Positions 36,238-45,061 of a DNA stretch of 64,000 nucleotides are shown here, piece by piece. The stretch covers positions 62,001-126,000 of the forward strand of contig NZ_CAMLHC010000007.1 of assembly GCF_946479755.1 (NCBI RefSeq), read 5' to 3'. Made by a program: the position numbers and the translations under genes. The number at the start of each line of letters is the position of its first letter. The first letter of the stretch is position 1. The stretch comes from an uncultured Chitinophaga sp. (GTDB taxonomy: Bacteria; Bacteroidota; Bacteroidia; Chitinophagales; Chitinophagaceae). The notes under the pieces are model-generated. The model saw only the letters and a program-made list of their open reading frames with translations, did not search any database and was not told the origin of the DNA.

Positions 36238-36261
36238 TCTACAAAAATTGTAGGAAATAAA

Positions 36262-36292
36262 TTTGGCAGTTTGAATTTGTGTCCTATCTTTG
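36262..36292 (+). promoter_or_regulatory. Bacteroidota-type promoter of the riboswitch transcript
   Basis: TTTG at 36262-36265 and TATCTTTG at 36285-36292 are separated by 19 bases, an exact match to the Bacteroidota sigma-A promoter (TTTG, 19-21 bases, TAnnTTTG). Transcription should start near 36299, about ten bases before the aptamer. Confidence 0.85.
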
Positions 36293-36308
36293 CACCAGTT
36301 CTTTCAAT

Positions 36309-36419
36309 CGCTTATCAAGAAAGGAGGAGGGAAATGGCCCGACGATACCTTAGCAACCTTCATCAAGGCACTGATGAAAGGTGCTGCATCCATCCCGGCG
36401 AAGCCGGGAAAGATAAGTA
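36309..36419 (+). ncRNA. SAM-I (S-box) riboswitch
   Basis: The conserved S-box core is present in order: P1 CTTATC (36311-36316), AGAAAGGAGGAGGG, the ATGGCCCGACGATACC segment, TAGCAACC, the P3 hairpin CATC-AAGGCACT-GATG, AAGGTGCTGCATCC, the P4 hairpin CCCGGC-GAA-GCCGGG, and GAAAGATAAG closing P1 (GATAAG 36412-36417). Such RNAs bind S-adenosylmethionine and switch off sulfur-amino-acid genes. A promoter lies just upstream and a terminator hairpin just downstream, before the trans-sulfuration enzyme gene that it should control. Confidence 0.95.
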
Positions 36420-36461
36420 TCTACATTTGATTATTATTTTATTTAGATATTTTATTATTGG

Positions 36462-36500
36462 AATGCAGCGAAGATGATCCATCTCGCTGCATTTTTATTT
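36462..36500 (+). terminator. Terminator hairpin between riboswitch and gene
   Basis: A perfect 10-bp stem (36462-36471 with 36484-36493, AATGCAGCGA/TCGCTGCATT) with a 12-base loop is followed by a T-rich run. It lies about 45 bases after the aptamer and 95 bases before the start codon, as expected for the off state of a transcriptional riboswitch. Confidence 0.85.
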
Positions 36501-36594
36501 TAAATAATTAAATAACCAGATAACCAAATTTCCTGGTGGGCGCTGTATAAGAACTTGTTTATTCATTTTTCATCAAATTAAAAAACAAGTAAAG

Positions 36595-37773
36595 ATGAGC
36601 ACCATCACATCACTGATCCATTCTATTCCCGTAGATCCGCAAACAGGCGCTATCGCTGTTCCCATCTACCAGACATCCACTTTCGTACAGGATGCTCCCG
36701 GCGTTAACAAAGGATATGATTATGCCCGGTCCAACAATCCCACCCGCGAAACAGCAGAGAAAATCATTGCCGGCCTCGAAGGCGGCGCGGCTGCTTCTGC
36801 CTTCGCCAGCGGTCTGGCGGCCATAGACGCAGTCATCAAACTGCTGAAAGCCGGGGACGAAATTGTAGCCGTAGACGACATCTATGGCGGCGCTTTCCGC
36901 CTCTTTCATAAAGTATATGAGAAATTCGGGATTAAAGTACACTATGTGGACACCTCCGACACACAGGCAGTATTCCAGGCAATTACACCCAATACCCGCC
37001 TGATATGGCTGGAAACGCCCACCAATCCCACGCTGAAGATCTCGGATATCGCAGCTATCAGCCGCATCGCCAAAGCGAGCAACTGCCTGCTTTGTGTGGA
37101 CAATACCTTCGCTTCGCCCGTACTGCAGCAACCGCTGGCCCTGGGCGCCGACCTGGTGGTCCACAGCGCCACTAAATACCTCGGCGGCCACAGTGACCTG
37201 ATCGCCGGCGTGGTGGTCTCCAAAACACCGCAGCTGGCAGAAGAGATTAAATTTTATCAGAACGCCTGCGGCGCCATCCTGTCGCCATTCGACAGCTTCC
37301 TGTTGATACGCGGCATCGAAACACTGCACCTGCGCATCCGCCAGCATGTGGCCACAGCACAGGTCCTTGCGGAATACCTGGAGCAGCATCCGGCGGTGGA
37401 CAAAGTATTTTATCCCGGTCTTCCTTCTCATCCCGGCCACGCGCTGGCCAAACAGCAAAGCAAAGGCTTTGGCGGTATCATCTCTTTTACCCTGAAAGAC
37501 GACAACGCGGAAGCCGCCACGGCTTTCGCCACCCATACCCGTTACTTTAAGCTCGCGGAAAGCCTGGGCGGTATTAAAAGCCTGCTCAGTCACCCCGCGA
37601 CCATGACCCATAAATCCATTCCGGCGGAAAAAAGAAAGGCTGCCGGTGTGAGCGACAGCCTGATACGTTTATCGGTAGGACTTGAAGAAGCGAACGACCT
37701 GCTCGCGGATCTGGAGCAGGCCTTTAAACACTTACCGCAGGCCGCTTTGGCAGAAACCGGTTTACCAGCATAG
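36595..37773 (+). CDS. Trans-sulfuration PLP enzyme (cystathionine gamma-synthase/lyase type)
   Basis: The 392-residue enzyme belongs to the Cys/Met metabolism PLP family. It shows VPIYQTSTFVQ, YARSNNPTR, ASAFASGLAAIDAV, LETPTNPTLKISDI, VDNTFASP and the PLP lysine Lys194 in HSATKYLGGHSD. Synthase (methionine synthesis), lyase (cysteine synthesis) and sulfhydrylase reactions cannot be told apart by eye. The SAM riboswitch upstream argues for a methionine-forming role. The last 50 bases overlap the converging symporter gene. Confidence 0.93.
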   Translation: MSTITSLIHSIPVDPQTGAIAVPIYQTSTFVQDAPGVNKGYDYARSNNPTRETAEKIIAGLEGGAAASAFASGLAAIDAVIKLLKAGDEIVAVDDIYGGAFRLFHKVYEKFGIKVHYVDTSDTQAVFQAITPNTRLIWLETPTNPTLKISDIAAISRIAKASNCLLCVDNTFASPVLQQPLALGADLVVHSATKYLGGHSDLIAGVVVSKTPQLAEEIKFYQNACGAILSPFDSFLLIRGIETLHLRIRQHVATAQVLAEYLEQHPAVDKVFYPGLPSHPGHALAKQQSKGFGGIISFTLKDDNAEAATAFATHTRYFKLAESLGGIKSLLSHPATMTHKSIPAEKRKAAGVSDSLIRLSVGLEEANDLLADLEQAFKHLPQAALAETGLPA

Positions 37774-38935
37774 CGGCTACGTTGTCTCCCGTCGCATTTA
37801 AGATGGTGGCCAGCGGGTCTACCAGCGTGCCGATGACCATCAGCGGCGGGAGCGCCTCCGGCGGAAAACCATATACCGACATCACCAGCAGTTCACCGAT
37901 GTAACCGCCATTCGGAATACCACCTTCCACAATGCTGACAATGACTGTTATGCCCAACGCCATTACGATCACGCTGACACTGTCAAACCCTTTGCCGAAC
38001 ATGGCAAAAACCACTGCCATCTTGATGATCGAACTGATGCTGGAGCCGTCTTTATGTAGCGTGGCGCCCAGCGGTACCACCACATTGCCCACAGATGCCG
38101 GCACGCCCATTTTGTGTACCGCTTCGAGGTTGGCCGGGATGGTGGCGATACTGCTGCCCGTGCCCACCGCGGTGAGCGTAGGAATGATATTGTTTTTCCA
38201 GAAGATCTTTATCCCTTTGAAACCGCCGGCCACAAAGGCGTAGAAGCTGAAGCCAACCAGGAAATAAATAGTGCCGAAACCATAATAGATGCCCAGTGAA
38301 TGGGCGTAAGTGCCAAACAGCTGTGGTCCCACGGTGCCCACCTGGTAGGCGAAATAAGCGCCCAGCCCCAGCGGGGCCGCCTTCATGAGTAAGGCCAGCA
38401 GGTCTTTCATCACCTCGTTGCCCGAATGCAGGAAACGCCGGAAAGAAGCGCCCCGCTCACCCGCCCGCATAGCGGCCATACCCGTCAATACAGAGAAGAT
38501 AATAAACGGCAGCATGTTCTTACGGGAAAGCAACTCGTAAAACTCGCTGACGGTCAGCAACCGGGTAAGCTGGTCTCCGAAAGTGCCGGTGCTGCCGGGT
38601 TCGGCAATCGGCGCCAGTACCACTTTCTGATGAATAGGAAACACCCATACCGCCACAATGGTTAGGAAAGCGGCGATCAGCAGCGTACTCAGAAATACGA
38701 GCGACATTATGCCCAATACCCTGCCCAGCCGGTGCGATGCGTCGATATGTGCAATAGCGGAGGCAATGGCGAAAAATACCAGCGGTATGACAGCGGTGAA
38801 CAAAAGGTTTAGAAAAATATCACCGGCAGGTTTGATGATCGCTACACGGGAACCCAATAGCAGCCCGGCTATGGAACCTGCGATAATACCACCTAACAAC
38901 CAGAATATACCACGGTAATTTTTGAGGACTTCCAT
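37724..38935 (-). CDS. Dicarboxylate/amino acid:cation symporter (DAACS family)
   Basis: The 403-residue membrane protein has about eight hydrophobic spans and the family motifs: a Ser/Gly-rich turn GTGSSIATIPANLEAVHKMG, then VPLGATLHKDGSSI, and GGIPNGGYIGELLVMSVYG before the last spans. Such proteins import glutamate, aspartate or C4-dicarboxylates with Na+ or H+. ATG 38935 starts at the first membrane span. Its 3' end overlaps the trans-sulfuration gene tail to tail by 50 bases. Confidence 0.92.
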   Translation of the reverse strand: MEVLKNYRGIFWLLGGIIAGSIAGLLLGSRVAIIKPAGDIFLNLLFTAVIPLVFFAIASAIAHIDASHRLGRVLGIMSLVFLSTLLIAAFLTIVAVWVFPIHQKVVLAPIAEPGSTGTFGDQLTRLLTVSEFYELLSRKNMLPFIIFSVLTGMAAMRAGERGASFRRFLHSGNEVMKDLLALLMKAAPLGLGAYFAYQVGTVGPQLFGTYAHSLGIYYGFGTIYFLVGFSFYAFVAGGFKGIKIFWKNNIIPTLTAVGTGSSIATIPANLEAVHKMGVPASVGNVVVPLGATLHKDGSSISSIIKMAVVFAMFGKGFDSVSVIVMALGITVIVSIVEGGIPNGGYIGELLVMSVYGFPPEALPPLMVIGTLVDPLATILNATGDNVAAMLVNRFLPKRPAVSV

Positions 38936-39082
38936 ACAAGGAAATTTTTTACCCCCGAAAGCTAGCACATTTCACGCATATTATTTAAATATGAATTTCA
39001 GCAGTTTGTCACAACGTTGGCGCCTATACGTGTAACCTTTTCCCCCTTTTGATTGTTACACTATCAAACCAACATCGTCCAT

Positions 39083-39412
39083 ATGAAATGTTTGTTACTG
39101 GGTTTATTATTGCCGCTGTGTTTTCTGACGCAGAAAAAATACTATACCATCGGAGAGGTACTGAAATATGCGCGCCAGCTGACGACCGACAGTGTAACGG
39201 TAAAGATCCGGGGATATATTACCGACAAGGTCGGTAAGTCCACTTACCTGCTGGAAGACCGCACGGCGGAGATAAGGGTGGACATTGCCGATAAGTTCCT
39301 GCCGGGGAAGCCTTTCAGCGACCGGGAAGAAGTGATCGTGGAAGCGCTGGTGCAATACGAAATAAACAGGCCGGTCACCCTGACGGCTAACCGGCCTGTA
39401 ACGCATGATTAG
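39083..39412 (+). CDS. Small exported OB-fold-like protein (109 aa)
   Basis: The product has a signal sequence (KCLLLGLLLPLCFLTQ) and a compact beta-rich domain: VTVKIRGYITDKVGKSTYLLEDRTAEIRVDI fits the bacterial OB-fold (BOF, YgiW/YdeI-like) pattern in which the RGY-I and YLLEDRTAEI strands are typical. Such small periplasmic proteins bind unknown ligands and are linked to stress. A 10-bp inverted repeat (39366-39375 with 39390-39399) lies in the last codons, but no T run follows. Confidence 0.65.
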   Translation: MKCLLLGLLLPLCFLTQKKYYTIGEVLKYARQLTTDSVTVKIRGYITDKVGKSTYLLEDRTAEIRVDIADKFLPGKPFSDREEVIVEALVQYEINRPVTLTANRPVTHD

Positions 39413-39423
39413 ATAGATACAGA

Positions 39424-40404
39424 TTACAATATTTTAAACACAAAGCTGTAAATGCTCTTGATGCTGGCCGCGATCACGATGAGCGATACGGCCATCATAA
39501 TGGTTTTGGCAGAAATTTTATTGGACACCCTGGCTGCGATAGGCGATGCCACTGCGCTGCCGATCACCAGTCCGAGTACCGCATCCCAGTGTACATGCGA
39601 CAAAGCCGCTACAAAGGTGAGAGAGCTCAGCATGGCGATAAAAAAGCGGGTAGCCTTTACCGTGCCCAGTGAAAAGCGCGGGTGCCTGCCGCCGGCAATC
39701 AGGGAAGAGAGCACAATGGAGCCCCATCCGCCACCACCGATGGCGTCGATAAAGCCGCCGCCAAAGCCCAGCAACCCGATACGTTTTATTTTCTTGCCGG
39801 TTCGCTGCGCACGCTGCGCCTGGATCGCCCTTTTGAAGATCACAGTACCCAGGATCAGGGTGTACAGCGATACCACCGGTTTGGTGTACATTGAATAATG
39901 TTCAAGGGAGGAGAGGAGGTAGGCGCCGATCACTGCACCGGTAATACCGGGAATGATCAGGATTTTAAACAGCTTTTTGTTGACATTCCCCATTTTGAAG
40001 TGCATCCATCCGGCAATACCGTTGCTCAGGATCTCCGAGATATGCACCGCCGTGCTGGCTGAGGCGGGCGGGATGCCCATGCTGAGGGAGAAAGTGGTGG
40101 AGGTGATGCCGTAAGACATGCCGATAGCCCCGTCAATCATAGCAAACAGGAAGCCTGCCGCCAGGAAATAATAAAAGGTGGGCGGCACATCTTCCACATG
40201 CACCCTGAATTCCGGCACAAAGTACCATACCAGGACCAGCGTAACCGCCAGGACCAGAATGCCCGTCAACCAGTAAATCCATCGCTGCTTTTTAACCGCG
40301 GCGGCGGTATCGCCGCCCGTCACCGCCCCGCTGACCAGCAAGGGCTTCAATGCCGCTTCGTCCGCGGGCACTGTGGTGACCAGTGAAGTTGTTTCTTTCT
40401 CCAT
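39424..40404 (-). CDS. TauE/SafE-type permease (sulfite exporter family)
   Basis: The 326-residue membrane protein has about eight hydrophobic spans with the two family repeats: AMIDGAIGMSYGITSTTFSLSMG in the first half and GFGGGFIDAIGGGGWGSIVLSSL in the second. The first 45 residues are a cytoplasmic extension. TauE/SafE proteins export sulfite, sulfoacetate or other organic anions. The neighbourhood to the sulfur-linked riboswitch unit is suggestive, but the intervening genes do not support a pathway. Confidence 0.9.
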   Translation of the reverse strand: MEKETTSLVTTVPADEAALKPLLVSGAVTGGDTAAAVKKQRWIYWLTGILVLAVTLVLVWYFVPEFRVHVEDVPPTFYYFLAAGFLFAMIDGAIGMSYGITSTTFSLSMGIPPASASTAVHISEILSNGIAGWMHFKMGNVNKKLFKILIIPGITGAVIGAYLLSSLEHYSMYTKPVVSLYTLILGTVIFKRAIQAQRAQRTGKKIKRIGLLGFGGGFIDAIGGGGWGSIVLSSLIAGGRHPRFSLGTVKATRFFIAMLSSLTFVAALSHVHWDAVLGLVIGSAVASPIAARVSNKISAKTIMMAVSLIVIAASIKSIYSFVFKIL

Positions 40405-40768
40405 TTAAAAATAATATGCCAGCCAAATTCTTCACAAAATACATAAACTCTATGAAATTAGTAGACTATGTGTTGGAATTTTTTTTCAGAAAAAGAAAAC
40501 AGCGTGTCCCGGGAGGTATCACCTTTACAGAAGGCCGCCTGTCGCGGCTATTTTAATCAGTCTTGTCCGCCCATCTCCGCAAATGACATAAGACCAACGG
40601 TCATCCTTACGGAGAAGCGCCTGCACAGGCGTGCCCGGACAGCGCTAATTGTGCGCCCTGAGGAGAAATGATCTGCTATTACCCGTGCTGTATATGACTT
40701 TACGAGAAAAAGGAACGCATAAAAATTGATTTACCTATATTTGGGGTTGCGAACCAATTATCATATTC
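40405..40768. other. Intergenic region without a supported gene
   Basis: Between the divergent TauE and CNNM genes, 364 bases hold no convincing reading frame. The part from about 40500 to 40680 is G/C-richer and contains short complementary words (for example GCGCCTG and CAGGCGT), so a small structured RNA is possible but unproven. A -7-like word for the CNNM gene lies at 40736-40743. Confidence 0.4.
40736..40743 (+). promoter_or_regulatory. -7 box of the CNNM/CorC gene
   Basis: TATATTTG matches TAnnTTTG 25 bases before the ATG. No TTTG is seen at the expected -33 position. Confidence 0.4.
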
Positions 40769-42055
40769 ATGCTTTTGCAGGTTTTTCTGACTTGTTTTTT
40801 AGTTTTATTAAATGGATTTTTTGTAGCGGCGGAATTTGCCATCGTGAAAGTACGTTCTTCACAGATCAACAGCAAAGGCGGCCTGAACAGGGCCACAGCA
40901 GCGGCCAAACATATCCTCAGCAATCTCGACGGCTATCTGGCGGCCACCCAGCTGGGCATTACCCTCGCTTCCCTCGGCCTCGGCTGGGTGGGAGAGTCCG
41001 TGGTAACCACCCTCATCCTCCGCCTGATGGACACACTCCATATCCGGATGACGGAAAGCACGGCGCACAACATCGCCATTCCGGTCGCGTTTCTTACCAT
41101 CACCATCCTGCATATCGTTTTCGGTGAACTGGCCCCCAAATCGATGGCCATCCGTAAACCATTGCCCACCACGCTGACGGTAGCGCTGCCGCTGCGGTTC
41201 TTTTTTGTGATTTTCAGGCCCTTTATCTGGCTGCTCAATGGCCTGGCCAACAGCATCCTCCGGCTGATCGGTCTGGCGCCGGCAGGCGAGTCAGAAATCC
41301 ATTCTGAAGAGGAACTGAAACTGATCATCTCAGAAAGCCAGGAAGGAGGCGCCATTGAAGAAACCGAACGCGAACTGATCCAGAACGTGTTCGAATTCGA
41401 CGACAGCCGCGTAAAAGAAATCCTTACCCACCGCAAAGACATCTCTGCACTCGATATTACCAAACCTTTTGAGGAACTCATTGACCAGGTGATCAAGGAC
41501 GGCTATTCCCGTTACCCGGTATACAGCAACACCCTCGATGAACTGAAAGGGGTGATCTATACAAAAGACCTCGTTAAAGGCGTCCTCGAGAAAACACTGA
41601 CCAACATACAGGATATCCTCAAACCCTGCTTCTACGTGCCGGACAGCATGAAGATCAAGGACCTGCTCCGTACTTTCCAGAGCCAGCGCCTGCAAATGGC
41701 CGTGGTAACCAACGAATTCGGTGATACGGAAGGTATCGTGACCATGGAAGACATCCTGGAAGAACTGGTAGGCGATATCCAGGACGAACATGACCAGGAA
41801 ACTCCCATCGTAGAAAAAAAGGACGAAAACACCTACCTCGTAGACGCGCACGAGTACATCGCCGATATCAACGAACTGCTGCCGGTGCCGCTGCCGGAAA
41901 GTGAACATTATGAGACACTCTCCGGTTTAATCAACTATATCCACGGCAACATCCCGAAAGAAGGAGAAGTATTGATAATGGAGGATTATGAAGTGTTGAT
42001 TCTCAAGATGTTCCGTAGCTCAGTTGAAAAAGCGCGTTTAAAGTTGATCCGATAA
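40769..42055 (+). CDS. CNNM/CorC-type membrane protein (hemolysin family)
   Basis: The 428-residue protein has an N-terminal DUF21 membrane domain (about 1-190; LVLLNGFFVAAEFAIVKVRSSQ and ELAPKSMAIRKP are diagnostic), two CBS domains (about 205-330), and a C-terminal CorC/HlyC domain (about 345-425). Family members take part in Mg2+/Co2+ export or homeostasis; the name hemolysin is historical. It starts 14 bases after no other gene and is followed by pirin after 11 bases, which may share the transcript. Confidence 0.93.
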   Translation: MLLQVFLTCFLVLLNGFFVAAEFAIVKVRSSQINSKGGLNRATAAAKHILSNLDGYLAATQLGITLASLGLGWVGESVVTTLILRLMDTLHIRMTESTAHNIAIPVAFLTITILHIVFGELAPKSMAIRKPLPTTLTVALPLRFFFVIFRPFIWLLNGLANSILRLIGLAPAGESEIHSEEELKLIISESQEGGAIEETERELIQNVFEFDDSRVKEILTHRKDISALDITKPFEELIDQVIKDGYSRYPVYSNTLDELKGVIYTKDLVKGVLEKTLTNIQDILKPCFYVPDSMKIKDLLRTFQSQRLQMAVVTNEFGDTEGIVTMEDILEELVGDIQDEHDQETPIVEKKDENTYLVDAHEYIADINELLPVPLPESEHYETLSGLINYIHGNIPKEGEVLIMEDYEVLILKMFRSSVEKARLKLIR

Positions 42056-42066
42056 AAGATTGCCAT

Positions 42067-42930
42067 ATGGAAAAGAAAATCCTGCACGTCATTGAAGGCC
42101 GGGAAAAACACATTACCGACACGGAAGTCGTAAGGCAACCGCTGCCTTCCATGCAGTTCCGCTTTGCCAGCCCGTTTATTGTGCTGCACCATATGCCCGC
42201 AAAATACTACGAGCCGGGCGCTCCGGCGGAGCGGTTGCACCCGCATCCGCACCGCGGTTTTGCACCGGTCACCTTCATGCTGCAGGGACAGGGCTATCAC
42301 CGCGATAACGCAGGCAACGCCATGACGGTTACTGCCGGCGACGTGCAGTGGATGTTTGCCGGTAAAGGCATCCTCCACAGCGAAGGCCCCTCTGAAGATT
42401 TTCTCCGCAAAGGCGGCAATTATGAACTGCTGCAGTTGTGGTTCAACGCGCCTGCAGCCCGCAAAGGAGACGATCCCTACTATCAATACGTAAAAGGCGC
42501 AGACATGCCGCCCGTGGCGCAGGCCGACGGGGTGCAGCTGTCGCTCGTCAGCGGTAACTATGAAGGCAAAACCGGCCCGCTGCAAAACTTTACCCCCATC
42601 ATCGCCGTCTGGGGCACCATTAACGCTGGGAAATCTGTCACCCTCAAAGCCACGCCGGAATACTGGACACTGCTGTATGTGGTAGATGGACAACTGACGG
42701 TCAACGGTACCGCCGTCAATGGTTATCACCTCGTGATCTTCGACAAAGAAGACGCCGCAGAAGACATACAGATCTCCTGCAGTGAAACCGCCCGCATCCT
42801 TTATCTCTGCGCAGAACCGATCAATGAGCCGGTGGCAGCAAAAGATAACTTCGTCATGAATACCGCCACAGAAGTGGACCAGGCGATCGCTGACTATAAA
42901 AATGGCCTCTTCGGCACCCTGGAAGCGTAA
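42067..42930 (+). CDS. Pirin family protein
   Basis: The 287-residue bicupin has the metal site in LHPHPHRGFAPVTFMLQGQG, with the His residues and a downstream Glu in the KGILHSEGP region, and a second cupin domain about residues 175-275. Pirins bind Fe(II); bacterial members show quercetinase activity or act in redox control. The short gap to the CNNM gene suggests co-transcription, and a 49-base gap separates it from the MgtC gene. Confidence 0.9.
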   Translation: MEKKILHVIEGREKHITDTEVVRQPLPSMQFRFASPFIVLHHMPAKYYEPGAPAERLHPHPHRGFAPVTFMLQGQGYHRDNAGNAMTVTAGDVQWMFAGKGILHSEGPSEDFLRKGGNYELLQLWFNAPAARKGDDPYYQYVKGADMPPVAQADGVQLSLVSGNYEGKTGPLQNFTPIIAVWGTINAGKSVTLKATPEYWTLLYVVDGQLTVNGTAVNGYHLVIFDKEDAAEDIQISCSETARILYLCAEPINEPVAAKDNFVMNTATEVDQAIADYKNGLFGTLEA

Positions 42931-42979
42931 ATAACGTACAGCCATTCTCGTTACAGAATAATACAGTAACTTTAACAGT

Positions 42980-43651
42980 ATGATCCCATGGACGGAAATA
43001 CTGTTAAGGCTTTTGCTTGCCGCAGTGTTCGGCGGTATGATAGGGCTGGAAAGGGAACGGAAAGACTGGGCTGCCGGTTTACGTACCCATATGATGGTGT
43101 GCGTGGGCGCTGCCCTCACCATGATGGTGTCTGCCTATGGTTTTGAAGATATTCTGGGCAGGCCCAACGTAGTCCTGGACCCCTCCAGGGTGGCCGCGCA
43201 GGTGATCAGCGGTATCGGCTTCATCGGTGCAGGTACCATTCTCTTCCTGAAAGAAGGGGTCATCAGGGGCCTCACCACGGCCGCAGGCCTGTGGACGGTA
43301 GCAGCCATCGGGCTGGCCACCGGCGGCGGGATGTATTTCGCGGCACTGATCGCCACCATGATCGCCCTCATTATCCTCTGGGCGCTGCAACCCATCGAAA
43401 AAAGATTTCTCTCCCGCTTTGAACATAAAAGCATCCGCATCGTCACCTTCGAAAGAAGTAAATCGGTGGAACTGATCGACAAACTTTTTCATAACAGCAC
43501 ACTCACCATTACCGGCTGCAATATTGAACAGACAGATACGCTCTTTCTGCTGAGTATTCGGTTTAAAAACCTGGATAAAACCGCGTTTGCCGCACTGGTG
43601 GCCGATATTCAGGCAGACAACGGCGTAAAGGAAATTTCCTGGAGTGCATAA
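42980..43651 (+). CDS. MgtC/SapB family membrane protein
   Basis: The 223-residue product has four or five N-terminal spans with the MgtC signature GGMIGLERERKDWAAGLRTH and ISGIGFIGAGTILFLKEG, followed by a soluble ACT-like C-terminal domain (about 145-223). MgtC proteins help growth at low Mg2+ and modulate ATP synthase in some bacteria. The upstream CNNM gene is also linked to divalent cations, which makes a shared role in Mg2+ balance plausible. Confidence 0.92.
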   Translation: MIPWTEILLRLLLAAVFGGMIGLERERKDWAAGLRTHMMVCVGAALTMMVSAYGFEDILGRPNVVLDPSRVAAQVISGIGFIGAGTILFLKEGVIRGLTTAAGLWTVAAIGLATGGGMYFAALIATMIALIILWALQPIEKRFLSRFEHKSIRIVTFERSKSVELIDKLFHNSTLTITGCNIEQTDTLFLLSIRFKNLDKTAFAALVADIQADNGVKEISWSA

Positions 43652-43675
43652 AAAAAGCCCTGACATTGTCAGGGC
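43650..43675 (-). terminator. Terminator of the Lys-rich small gene
   Basis: A perfect 8-bp stem GCCCTGAC/GTCAGGGC with a 3-base loop (43657-43675) is followed on the minus strand by six T. It starts ten bases beyond the stop of the minus-strand gene and abuts the mgtC stop. Confidence 0.85.
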
Positions 43676-43685
43676 AGAAGTTGCG

Positions 43686-43964
43686 TCACATGATCGAGTC
43701 CTTTTTGTAGGAGCTATCCCGCTGATGTTTTTTCATGTCTTTCTTCATCTCTTTCTTTTCTTTCTTCGCTTTTCGCGCAGGACTGATAGTATCCCTCATC
43801 TTAGGAGGAAGAGTGTCCTGCTGGAGCTCCTGGTACCCGGCCTGTGTCACCAGCTCATCCTGATTCATGGGATTGGCCTGTACGGTGCGGTCAGCGTTGC
43901 CCTGGAACAGAAAGAATACAAACAATACGATCATGAGTCCGATTGTAGCAGGAAGGTTCTTCAT
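43686..43964 (-). CDS. Small exported Lys-rich protein (92 aa)
   Basis: The protein starts with a strong hydrophobic signal (NLPATIGLMIVLFVFFLF), then a short acidic/Gln region (NQDELVTQAGYQELQQD) and a very basic C-terminus with many KK/KE pairs (ARKAKKEKKEMKKDMKKHQR). It lacks any known domain. The start could shift by one base with the exact length of the T run just upstream. It is transcribed alone and followed by a clear terminator, which supports its reality. Confidence 0.65.
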   Translation of the reverse strand: MKNLPATIGLMIVLFVFFLFQGNADRTVQANPMNQDELVTQAGYQELQQDTLPPKMRDTISPARKAKKEKKEMKKDMKKHQRDSSYKKDSIM

Positions 43965-44243
43965 AAAATCTGTTTTTTTTGTCAGAAAACAGATGACCAA
44001 TATCATGCTGAAAATTATTTTTCCCCGGCGATGATGATAAGCTATTGAGAATGACCTGTTGTGATAAGCAAACCCAAACATGATTACAGGGACTTATCCC
44101 GCCCACAGTGTGGATTTTGACCGTCATTCAGGGGAACCGGCGAGACAATAGCGGAGCTGTAAAACCGCTGTCAGTAGCCAACACGCTACTAAGGCACTGC
44201 ATTTGTGACACATCCGGTATTACTCACCTCAAAATACTGGTTT

Positions 44244-44420
44244 ATGAAAAGTACAAGAAGTGAAAACACCCATCAGAGCAAGCAGATGCCTGTAAGCAAG
44301 TTGCCCAAACCTGAAATCCGCGATAACCTCGACAGCCGTAAAAATGAAGAACAGGATTTTAAAGGTTCAGATACCACTCACAATCGAAAGGAACACAAAT
44401 CGGTCAAACACAAAAAGTAA
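44244..44420 (+). CDS. Small hydrophilic protein (58 aa)
   Basis: This short, highly charged protein contains KLPKPEIRDNLDSRKNEEQ and ends in a Lys/His-rich tail. It has no signal or membrane span and should be disordered. Similar small hydrophilic proteins with a KPEIRDNLDSR-like core seem common in this bacterial group, but I know no function. It precedes the next lipoprotein gene by three bases, so the two are probably translated from one mRNA. Confidence 0.6.
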   Translation: MKSTRSENTHQSKQMPVSKLPKPEIRDNLDSRKNEEQDFKGSDTTHNRKEHKSVKHKK

Positions 44421-44423
44421 AGT

Positions 44424-45059
44424 ATGTTGAAGCATGTAAAATATTGGTTGGCATATGGCTGTTTAGCCGCCAGCTTCGCCGCCTGTAACCAAATGACAGA
44501 GCAAAGGGCCAATCAGCAGGACCAGGCGAACGACACCACCAGGGCGCCAACACCTGCGCCAACGGAAAACAGGCCCACTTTTAAGCTGGATACAACGTAT
44601 AAAGATTATCGTTTCAGCATTTCCACCAGGGGAGATGCCACATTGCGCAATTTGTATGTAGGCATCGGTACTGTGAAAGATTCTACCCGGATGGACACCA
44701 TTATTGAAAAAGATATAAAGGGAAACGTTGGCGGTGTGGCTATGGCTGATCTTGACAAAGACGGCCAGCCGGAGGTGTATGTCTTTAGTACTTCCGGTGG
44801 CGCCGCGCTGAACGGAAGAGTGTATGGCCTCGTCATCCAAAAGAAAGGCGCGCTGAAAATTAATGCCAGTGATATTGACAGCTTAAATGCAAAAGACTAC
44901 CAGGGAAGAGACTCTTTCTATATTCAGCAGAATGAACTGGTACGGACATACCCGGCTTTTGAAGAAGGCCAGCGGAACACGCTGACAACGGATGCCCGTA
45001 AAACCATCCGGTATAAGCTGGTAAAATCCGGTGACGGCTATACGTTGAAAACCCAATAA
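44424..45059 (+). CDS. Lipoprotein of unknown function
   Basis: The 211-residue product has a lipobox (AASFAAC, Cys21), a disordered Gln/Asn/Pro-rich linker (about 22-50) and a globular domain. That domain starts near TYKDYRFSISTRGD and contains a calcium-loop-like DLDKDGQPEVYVFS (FG-GAP/EF-type). The opening resembles the PliI-like group of lysozyme inhibitors, but this is a weak impression. It probably faces the periplasm or cell surface. A long inverted repeat follows. Confidence 0.65.
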   Translation: MLKHVKYWLAYGCLAASFAACNQMTEQRANQQDQANDTTRAPTPAPTENRPTFKLDTTYKDYRFSISTRGDATLRNLYVGIGTVKDSTRMDTIIEKDIKGNVGGVAMADLDKDGQPEVYVFSTSGGAALNGRVYGLVIQKKGALKINASDIDSLNAKDYQGRDSFYIQQNELVRTYPAFEEGQRNTLTTDARKTIRYKLVKSGDGYTLKTQ

Positions 45060-45061
45060 AC

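Noticed and set aside
36271..36477. 68-codon open frame over the SAM riboswitch
   Set aside because: The bases are fully explained by the promoter, aptamer and terminator; the translation is not protein-like.
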